Assembly: GCA_023101885.1 (NCBI GenBank)
Contig: JALPQD010000115.1
Location: forward strand, 2,177,953-2,241,952
DNA from: Typhlomys cinereus
Lineage: Eukaryota > Chordata > Mammalia > Rodentia > Platacanthomyidae
Length of the DNA: 64,000 bases
Direction: 5' to 3'
Shown: piece after piece, positions 56,801-64,000 of the stretch
How the letters are laid out: every line of letters begins with the position of its first letter
Numbering within the stretch: the stretch's first letter is position 1
The notes under the pieces: generated by a model
What the model was told of the DNA's origin: nothing
Databases searched by the model: none
The model's input: only the letters and a program-made list of their open reading frames with translations
Program-made: the position numbers and the translations under genes

Positions 56801-59800
56801 TCAGGGGTTAAGCCTCTGCCTTGCAGGCAGAAGGTCCTGAGTTCGGATCCTAGACCCCACGTATAGACGCCGGGCGGAAGCGGGGGCGGCCTGCGTTTCT
56901 GGTCCTGGTAGGGCGGAGCCTGTGAATCCTGGGGCGGAGTAAACAAAACAAGGAGGAGGTGGAAGCGTCTATGGTGGTTCCTGAATTCGTCCGTGGTTTT
57001 ACACACATATAGACACATACATGCGCACATACACACACACACACACACAATTGAATAAATAATAATAAAAAAAAAAAAGAAAATATGTACTTTAAAAAAA
57101 AAAAAAAAAAAAAAACCAACTGCTCTAAGAGCTAGACAATCCCTCACAGGTGTCTAAAAGTTCCAACTACTTAAAAACACAGGTTGTTTCTGTCAAGGAC
57201 TGATTTCAAGGCTGATTTCTCACACTTGGCCTTCAAAAATCTGAAGATTTCAGTGAGTATTCAAATGAACTCTATTAAACACATTGGGACTAATGGTAGT
57301 GGCTCACATCACATACAAGAAAATAAAATAAGCAGAAGACATGACACACTGTGTTATTTCCGATTTTTGAAAAACTATGATCTCTGTAAGTTATTTTTGC
57401 AGTACCAACACTGCTGACATTGGATATTTTTGCTAAACACATACTGCTGATCTTTGATGTAGAATCACTGTGATTATTATTCTGCTTCCCACAGGAACTT
57501 CTAGAAAGCTGCACATTCACCTTGAGTACTGGGTAAAGATTAGTCTGCTTAAAAACATTATTTTTAGCTGTCTATAGAGCAGAAGCTGTGAAATTTGGGA
57601 AGATTGTCTTTCAGGAAGTCCTTATTTCAAGATAGCAAGTGCAGGAGAGGAAGATGTTGCAGAAAAAGCAGATTACAAATATCTATTATGCTCATACTCA
57701 AGGAGGCTGAGGTAGGAGGATCATAAGTTTGAGTTATATCATATGTTCCAGGTCACTCTGGAATATACACAAAATGAAATCTCCAAAAGGAAAAAGAACA
57801 GGGATTTTATTTTTTAAAATCTCTGGAGAGCCTTTTGATCTTCAGAGGTAAATCTTCTAGAATAGAATCAAAATTGTAGGAACTAATGTATGTTTTTCTC
57901 TACAGTTGGTAAAATCTCCAGGGAAAATCTAAGAAGTAAACGGCATACAGACAACATGGGATATCTGTATAAAACCAAGAAAGCTAGCTTCCTTTATCCT
58001 TATCATGTAGCACTTCTTATAAGTCATGACATCTCCAACTGCATTTAAGAAAAGAAGTTACTGAAATGATTCAGCTTATTTTTTCGTGACTTTTTCAAGT
58101 AACAAAGGAAGAGATGTGGGGTACTATTTCCTTAAATGCAAATCTAAATCCTTAAATGCAAAAAATAGTTTAATTCACACCTGAAGGAACATACATTTAT
58201 AATCAGGCAACACCAAATCTTGTATTTTTATATGGATTAAAAAAAGACTACAATATTGATACAACATGAAATCCATTATATTTAATAGAGACTGAAATTT
58301 AATGGACCTGAAATAAAAAAGCATGGGGAAAGTAAGTACCTTCTCTCACATCTTCAGTGTTTGACTCGAAAAAAGAGAATGTGAACCCATTGGTCTGTTT
58401 GACCTCACTTGTCAGAGTTTCAGCATTATGAATTTCTTCAGTTTCCCCTTTATCACAGTCCTCATTCCAGGGTATGTCTTCTTCCTTCTCACTGGTGTCT
58501 TTTGTAGTTTGGAATATTTCTTTTAAATCTGTAGCAATGTTGTAATACATTTCTTTAGAAACCTCAGGCAGCTTCTCAGCTTCTTCCCGTTTCTTTTTTC
58601 GTTTTGCTTTACTGAAATGACATAAAACAACATGCACCTCACAATGACATTTTCTGAAAATTTTCTTAAAATAGGTAAAAGTAAAGTGGTAAGATACTTT
58701 ATATCTTGGGCCGGAAAGGTGGCTCTGATGGGCAGAGCTTGTGAATCCCAGGGCAGAGTAAACAAGGAGGAGGTAGAGGTGGTCCATGGTGGTTCCCAAA
58801 TTCACCCGTGGTTCTACACACACACACACACACGCACACGCACACGCACACACACACACTTGAATAAAAAAAATAAAAAAATAAAAAAAAATACTTTATA
58901 TCTCATCCTTGAAACTTCAATAAATTTTTGGCTGAAGAGATGGCTCAAGGGTTAAGATTGCTTCTCGAGCAAAAAGACCTGAGATCAGAACCAGGGTCCC
59001 ACATAAAAAAGCTAGGCAGAAATGACAGCAGTCTGTACTTCTGGACCTAGAAAGTAGAGCCTGAGAAATCTAGAGCAAAGCAAAAAGGAGATAGACACAA
59101 TCCAGGATGATTCCTGAAGTCACCCTTGGGCCTCTACAAGCACATACACACAAAATAAACAAATAGAATAAAATTTTCTTTTTTTCTAACATGAATTATT
59201 TCAAATAGATATAAATATTAAACTTGAACAATATTCATTTCCTATCTTCTAGATTATATTTCAGAAATTATCAGCTAAAGAAAAAAAATTACTTCATCTC
59301 CAAGTAAAATCTCCATGCAAATGAACAGATAAAACAGTTGACTTCTAATATTTTAAGCTTTAAAATTCTGCAAATCTTACCAACTCGATTGAAAAGGAAT
59401 GTACTAAAATTGTTTTATAAATGAATAACAAATTATTAGTCTCTTTAAAAGAGTTTATACTGCCATAAATCTTGTCTGTAATTTAGAAATGAATACACTT
59501 AAAATGTTAGAGGGTAATTTTTACCTAATAAAAAGATTGAAATACTTTTAAAAAATTTTTTTATTTATTCAATTGTGCATGTGTGCGTGTGTGTAGAACC
59601 ATGGGCGAATTCGGGAACCACCATGCACCTCCACCTCGTTTACCCTGCCCCAGGATTCACAGGCTCCGCCCTACCAGGACCAGAAACGCAGGCCGCCCCA
59701 CTTCCGCCTGGCGTCTATACATGGGGTCTAGGATCCGAACTCAGGACCTTCTGCCTGCAAGGCAGAGGCTTAACCCCTGAGCCACCTCTCTAGCCCCTGA

Positions 59801-62302
59801 AATACCTTTTTCTAAGAGTCTACTTCATATAGTTTGCATGCGAACAAGCCAAAAGTTCTTAATGTACTTACTATCTAAAATGGAAGTGAACAAAACACCC
59901 TAGTTATTTATCTTAAGGAAAAAGACCAAATTAGAGAGAAACCATTCATACTTCATAAAACAAATCAGTCAGGCTGGGTTTTAAAACATATATGCCTACT
60001 ATTAAAAAATAAGCTAACTGTATAACATAAACAGTTCCAAATATAAAAAAAGTAAATAATCAGATATTTTAAGTCTTAACACTGTCTACAAATTTGCACT
60101 AATTCCAGAAGATACCAAAATTAACTATGATCCTCAGTTAAAGTAGGAATTTATGGAAGACAGGGGATCAATGGAGTTTTAGTCAAAGTCTGTCTCATAG
60201 TAGGTCCATTAGGTTCCGGCATTCATCATATAGTTATTTTCCCCAGTTTTAAAATGCATAATCGGGATATAGCTAGAGGCTGGCAGAAGCCCCACATTGG
60301 TTCTCTGACCTGTAAAAATGAGGGTCACTATGGTTAGAAAGGTGAACCAAAAATACTATTGTGGGTCAGAGAGATAGCTCAGGGGTTAAGACTCTGCCTC
60401 ACAAACTGAAAGTTCTGAGTTCGGATCCCAGATCCCAGGTAGAAATGGATAGAAATGGCAGTGGCTTGTACTTCTAGTCCTGGAAGGTGGAGCCTGGGAA
60501 ACTTCAGAGCAAAAGCAAGTAAGAGGGAGAAATAATTCAGTGTGATTCCTAAAGTCACTCTGGCCTCCACAGGCACACACAGTAAGCACTGATAACACAG
60601 ACACATACACACAGACATACATGCAAAAATTTAAAAAAAAAACACAACATTTTTGGGAAGAATTACAGAAATTATTAATAATACCATCAAGGACTAGGAT
60701 ATTATATATATATTATGTATATAAAATACACTTCTGATACTATGCAATAACAAAAGACTAAGGAGTCTTGAAGAACTTGTTAGAGAAAAGTGTATAACCT
60801 TTGTGGCAATTGCAGGTAAGGTTTGGCCAAAAAATTGGGGAAATGCTATTGAATAGTGAAAGAAAACAGAATTTTAGAAATACTGTCATGTGCAAGATTA
60901 GAACATATACAGATATAAAAGGAAGATCTAGCTAAAGACATGCCCGACACAAGTGTTGGAGGGATTTTCTGGTTTCTGCTTGTTGCTTGTGAATTACCGT
61001 GTCTGTTAACAGTTTCATTGGAACACAGCCTCTTCCATATGCTGTTTTTTCTACTATAAAAATAGGGGCCAGATTATCTGATTTTTAAAGTCTGTTTATT
61101 TTAGAGAAAAATATGTAGACCTCATCTTAAAAATGAAACAAAATCCTTTATTAATGACCTAACAGGGTTAAGTAACTTCAATTATTCAAGCAATAGGGCT
61201 GTGAAGCAGATAAAGACATTGGATATAAGCAGTTTCATCAGATGTTGCAGGTAAAATGTACCTCAATTTACCTTTCTTTTGGTTTATCCTCTTTTTTTCT
61301 TTCGTAAGTAGCATGATCATGCCTTGTTGGATCATAACGTACAATGTCCCTATGTAAAAAGAGTGAAGATTGGAAGAGATGAATCAGAACATTAATGTAA
61401 ATAAATAATGGTAAATTATAGTTCAACTTGGGAAGATTCAAATTTTGGAGTAAAATGAAGCCAAATGATATCAAAGAGGAAAATCAGAAACCTGTTAGAA
61501 ACACCATTTTAAACCATGTGTCTTTAGTTTACTTACTTATTTATTTTTTTAAATTAGTGGGTGTATGCTCATAATCCCAGCACTCTCAAGGTAAAAGCAA
61601 GAGCATTATCATGAGTTTGGGATTAGCCTGGGTGACAGTCAGAATTGGTCTCAATTTCCCTGCCTCCAAAATTAAAAAGGAGGCTGAGACATGACTCAGC
61701 AGTTAAAGTGAGGACTGAACAAGCAAGAAGACTGGAATTCGGATGCTCACATCCCACATAACATCCCAGGTGAAGAAGGTGGTTTGCCTGCCATTCCAGC
61801 CTTGGAGGGTAGAGACTGTGACAGCATTGGAAAAACAGAAGAAAGCCAGTGGGGTGACCTGAAGAGAGGTAACTTGATATGCCACAGAGGCCTGAGCCTC
61901 CACAGGAGTAGACAAGCCAGAGAGAATCCTGGGATCCATAGAAGCATACAGGTGGGAGGAAGTAGGAAGAATCGATGAAGGGAAGAGAGGGGATAGGAAG
62001 GAGAAGAGAGGGAGGGAGGCTAGGATGAATACTTAATATGCTTGTAAAAGTAGAAAAAGTTAAAAAAAGGACAGCAAAACAATAATGGGCTTTAAACTGA
62101 GTTCAATAATGCAATTAATGGCAAAAGAAAAATAGCAAAATATAGATTGGGCTAGAATATAAATCATACTTAAATTTCTTAGTGGCTGCTTTGTTTGTAG
62201 GGTTGTTCAAGTTGATGTTCAATACACTTTGCACAACATCTAGGGTCTTCTTCTTCTCTGCAGCAAGCTCTTCTTCCTCAGCAGTTGTATTTTCCTTTAC
62301 CT
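53846..62302 (-). CDS. NOL8: Nucleolar protein 8, C-terminal part (last 7 coding exons)
   Basis: NOL8 is a nucleolar RNA-binding protein with an N-terminal RRM, linked to rRNA and ribosome biogenesis and cell growth. Only the C-terminal 266 residues are here; the RRM and large central exons lie right of 64 kb. Seven exons join in phase (803 bases including stop). Seen: a Glu/Lys-rich segment, DIVRYDPTRHDHATYERK, a basic KAKRKKKREEAEKLPE patch, MYYNIATDLKEIFQTTK, an acidic Ser/Glu run, TTRFFFFSKNDERL, WRGVGSDI and a basic tail DCRKKHKEAKRKLKLK. This matches the human NOL8 C-terminus as I recall it. The neighbour order NOL8-IARS1 on one strand agrees with mammalian synteny. Confidence 0.95.
54074..54334 (+). 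repeat. Retroposed polyadenylated sequence with target duplication
   Basis: Flanked by AAGAAACTGTCAGACT at 54058-54073 and 54335-54350. The insert ends TAATAAACTCTACCTTAATC and poly(A), so it copied a polyadenylated RNA. It holds two related blocks with CTCATGGCACTCCA. I do not recognise the source; the end looks LTR-like. NOL8 last intron. Confidence 0.85.
54602..54681 (-). CDS. NOL8: NOL8 exon (LFWRGVGSDI segment)
   Basis: 80 bp; acceptor TCTTAG, donor CTG|GTAAGT. In phase it reads SNLFWRGVGSDISTNSWEAR then KNSLLL. Human has closely similar residues. Confidence 0.94.
54812..54952 (-). repeat. B1-like SINE, minus strand
   Basis: TTTTTTTGAGATATGGCTCA, GGCCCAGGCTGATCCCAAAC and CACAGGCATATGCCATCATA. 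Confidence 0.7.
55306..55376 (-). CDS. NOL8: NOL8 exon (TTRFFFFSKNDERL segment)
   Basis: 71 bp; acceptor TTTCAG, donor CATG|GTAAGT. Encodes EAASPEKQTTRFFFFSKNDE then RLH. Very short exon, supported by exact match of the FFFFSKNDERL core to human. Confidence 0.95.
55446..55590 (+). repeat. B1-like SINE followed by purine tract
   Basis: AACTGGATGTGGTGATGTAC, GTAGAGGCAGGAGGATCAGT, then a purine-only run at about 55575-55730 of GGAAGA-type units. Confidence 0.65.
56178..56295 (-). CDS. NOL8: NOL8 exon (VETVKPGKI segment)
   Basis: 118 bp; acceptor ATAAAG, donor CTGG|GTAAGC. Encodes VETVKPGKIMSRGDPHFQDS and the acidic run SSGEEEDVAEEADDKMSNSG, typical of the NOL8 C-terminal region. Confidence 0.95.
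56785..57111 (+). repeat. B2-superfamily SINE, young GC-rich form
   Basis: Plus-strand copy flanked by AAAACCAACTGCTCTA at 56769-56784 and 57112-57127. Contains the AGTAAACAAAACAAGGAGGAGG insert seen also at 58.7 and 23.1 kb. NOL8 intron. Confidence 0.9.
57683..57790 (+). repeat. B1-like SINE fragment
   Basis: CTCATACTCAAGGAGGCTGA and GGTAGGAGGATCATAAGTTT. Confidence 0.55.
58340..58611 (-). CDS. NOL8: NOL8 exon (KEIFQTTK segment), largest in window
   Basis: 272 bp; acceptor TTTCAG. Encodes the basic patch KAKRKKKREEAEKLPEVSKE, then MYYNIATDLKEIFQTTK and GFTFSFFESNTEDVRE. The donor is read as GAAG|GTACTT, which keeps frame with the next exon but drops about four residues that I recall in human at this junction. 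Confidence 0.92.
58707..58890 (+). repeat. B2-superfamily SINE, internally deleted
   Basis: Starts GGGCCGGAAAGGTGGCTCTG and jumps straight to the 3' half (GGGCAGAGCTTGTGAATCCC), losing most of the tRNA-like half. Flanked by ATACTTTATATCT at 58694-58706 and 58891-58903, so the deletion was present on insertion or arose inside an intact element. Confidence 0.88.
58928..59175 (+). repeat. B2-superfamily SINE, older form
   Basis: Head GGCTGAAGAGATGGCTCAAG, 3' half ATCCAGGATGATTCCTGAAG, tail AATAAACAAATAG. Sits 38 bases after the internally deleted young copy. Confidence 0.8.
59547..59797 (-). repeat. B2-superfamily SINE, young GC-rich form
   Basis: Minus-strand copy with short (CA)n; flanked by TGAAATAC at 59538-59545 and 59798-59805. 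Confidence 0.87.
59806..61271. other. NOL8 intron, unassigned parts
   Basis: 59.81-60.36 and 60.65-61.27 kb flank an older SINE. AT-rich, no feature recognised. Confidence 0.6.
60362..60643 (+). repeat. B2-superfamily SINE, older form
   Basis: Head GGGTCAGAGAGATAGCTCAG, 3' half GTGATTCCTAAAGTCACTCT, (CA)-rich and A-run tail. Confidence 0.8.
61272..61349 (-). CDS. NOL8: NOL8 exon (DIVRYDPTRHDH segment)
   Basis: 78 bp; acceptor ACATAG, donor AAAG|GTAAAT. Encodes DIVRYDPTRHDHATYERKKE followed by DKPKE. Strongly conserved with human. Confidence 0.95.
61556..61680 (+). repeat. B1-like SINE
   Basis: TGTATGCTCATAATCCCAGC and TTTGGGATTAGCCTGGGTGA. Confidence 0.65.
61800..62080 (+). repeat. L1 3'-terminal module, second copy
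   Basis: CACAGGAGTAGACAAGCCAG, GAATCGATGAAGGGAAGAGA, purine tract and TTAATATGCTTGTAAAAGTA. Matches the module at 6.84-7.11 kb. NOL8 intron. Confidence 0.6.
62170..62302 (-). CDS. NOL8: NOL8 exon (Glu/Lys-rich segment)
   Basis: 133 bp; acceptor CTCAAG, donor TTTAA|GTATGA. Encodes EEEELAAEKKKTLDVVQSVL and NINLNNPTNKAATKKFK. The acceptor could lie two bases further in, at AGAG|GT, but then the frame breaks. Confidence 0.92.
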
Positions 62303-64000
62303 CTTGAGAAAAAAGGATAACTAGTAATCTCTTGATAAACTAAGTTTGAGAAACCTCAGTAATGGAATACAATAAACACCTAAACATGTTCAATGTATGT
62401 CAAATTAGAAGAAAAACCTTGTTTTGACCTTGTTTTGCTATGCCTATGGCGAAAGTATCATGCTAAGACAAACCCAGAAACTACATGACCAGTAAACAAA
62501 ACCTCCCACTTCTACTTTTAAGTTGTGAAAATGATGTCTAGAGTTAATGGTTTTAGTGGCAATCTTAAAAGTTTTAAGATAAATAGTGAAAAACAACCCC
62601 CCCCACTCATTATAAAATTAAAGAGATTACTGCTATTTCTTAGTATTCTAAAAATTTACATAAGTGTAAAAATGATAACTAGAGAAAATGTAATTTTCTA
62701 TTATAACAGCTGCTTTAGTATCTAACTCAGTAATGAGCATTGCAGGAAGAAAGCCATGTGTTCTAGACATATGTGTAACTTTGTAAGCTGCAACTCTCAA
62801 CTAATAGAAACAGACAAGTATTAGACTCCTTCAGATTACTGCAGGATAAGTAACTAAAAAAACTGGAACAAAATGCTCTTTAAGATTTCTACTGATGAAT
62901 CCCCAAATTCTTAAAGAGTACAAAAAGATACAACCAACCAACCCCTAGGATGTACACCAGAGGAAGACAAAAAGATAACTGTGATCAACTGAATAAAGAA
63001 AGGCTTTATAAAATCAGGAATAGAGCAGAAAGACAAAGTAGAAGCCCCCAAAGTGGATTAGGGGCATGTGAGAAACAAAATAATTGTAATTTAACAGGGT
63101 GGCAAGAGTTGATATACAAGGTTGAAATTTGTAAAACTGCTAATTAATATTTAACAATTTTAAACTTCCTAAAAAAGTAACTTCAATTTTAATCTTATTG
63201 CAATCATGAGAGAATCAGAATGCAGGGCTGTGATGAAGGCTGCCTGTGCTGCTTATCTGCAGGACTGAACAACAGCTACATGTGATGATGCACACCTACA
63301 ATACTAGATCTTTTTTAAAAAAATATTTTTTCCACTTGTTTATTTATGTTGTATATACATATATTCATGTATACATGCATATGTGTGGATGCCCACATAC
63401 TAGAGCATATGTAAAAGTCAGAGACAATTTGTGAGAGTCATCTCTCTCTGACCACAGAGTTCTGGAGCTAGAACTTGAGTCCCCAGGCTTAACAGCAATC
63501 CTCTTTACACAGTGAGTCATTTCACCAATCTTATCTAGTTATTGTGATGTGGAGTAGGAGTAATAGGAATTCAAGGTCATCCTAAGCTACATCTGATTTT
63601 GTGGCTAGCTGGGTGTACTTGAAACCCTAATATCACATACCTCCCCAATACATGAAAAAAATAGCATTTGGGAAGCAGAAACGGGTGAGTTTCAAGCCAT
63701 ACAGGACATAGAGACTGATTGAACAAACAAACAAAAAACAAAACTAGAGTTAATGATCAGATTAACACCCAAAGGAGAAAAAAAAAAAGGCAGGGACAGA
63801 GATTAAGTCTTTAGATAAAAATACACAGGATGGCTGCTGTGAAAAATCTCATAGGAAGTAGAATTAGGATGCGTCTGATAGCATCATTACTCTTAAATAC
63901 ATTTAAACAGGTATGAGTTAAAAAATGGCTTTTTAAAAAAAGAAAAAAAAAGCAGCTAGCAGAGTATAGTGGCATACCCTTGCCATCTTAGCACTCATGA
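62303..64000. other. NOL8 intron upstream of the first exon seen
   Basis: No exon recognised on the minus strand. Holds a B3-like SINE at 63.3 kb and A-rich sequence. The next NOL8 exon must lie right of the window. Confidence 0.65.
63325..63535 (-). repeat. B3-like SINE, minus strand
   Basis: TTTTTCCACTTGTTTATTTA, AAGTCAGAGACAATTTGTGA, CAGTGAGTCATTTCACCAAT. Confidence 0.6.

Overview
This is a rodent nuclear genomic window. It carries one nearly complete house-keeping gene and the 3' end of its neighbour, both on the minus strand. IARS1, cytoplasmic isoleucyl-tRNA synthetase, runs from a CpG-rich promoter near 49.7-50.0 kb leftwards past base 659. Its non-coding first exon and 25 consecutive coding exons were read by translating the minus strand. 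Joined, they give 2,791 coding bases (residues 1 to 930 plus one base) with no stop and every junction in phase. The HIGH-type and KMSKR signatures fall at the residue numbers I recall for human IARS1. The C-terminal part (about 330 residues if the human length applies) lies beyond base 1. NOL8, a nucleolar RNA-binding protein, contributes its last seven coding exons (62,302 to 53,846). The gene order NOL8 then IARS1, same strand, matches human 9q22.31.

The rodent call rests on the interspersed repeats: B1-like and B3-like SINEs, a BC1-like ID element with target-site duplication, URR1-like fragments, and many copies of a tRNA-derived B2-superfamily SINE. The 3' half of that SINE does not match the mouse B2 that I know. 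It has an older AT-richer form and a younger GC-rich form. The young form has a (CA)n stretch and an AATAATAAT tail, and most copies keep direct repeats of 7-16 bp. This suggests a rodent outside Mus and Rattus (a dipodoid or another muroid lineage), but the species cannot be fixed from the sequence alone.

Layout: 1-14.6 kb, IARS1 exons for the end of the catalytic body and the anticodon-binding region, with an intron of about 8 kb holding L1 pieces and SINEs; 14.6-22.6 kb, exons with KMSKR and the start of the anticodon-binding domain, including an intron that appears to use a GC donor; 22.6-36.7 kb, the second catalytic half and the CP1 editing domain; 36.7-45.8 kb, the first catalytic half with the HIGH-type motif and the start codon; 45.8-49.7 kb, intron 1 with an ancient L1M; 49.7-50.1 kb, CpG promoter with an ATF4-type composite element, CCAAT boxes and an E-box; 50.1-53.5 kb, intergenic, containing a decayed TRIAP1 processed pseudogene; 53.5-64 kb, NOL8 3' end. 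A U6 snRNA pseudogene lies in the IARS1 intron after the start-codon exon.

I see no bacterial-type system, CRISPR array or new protein-coding system. Most long open frames outside the listed exons run through SINEs and CA/TG microsatellites. The points most worth checking are the SINE family and its rearranged copies, the GC donor, the TRIAP1 pseudogene, the amino-acid-response element, and two precise retrotransposition events at 18.6 and 54.1 kb.
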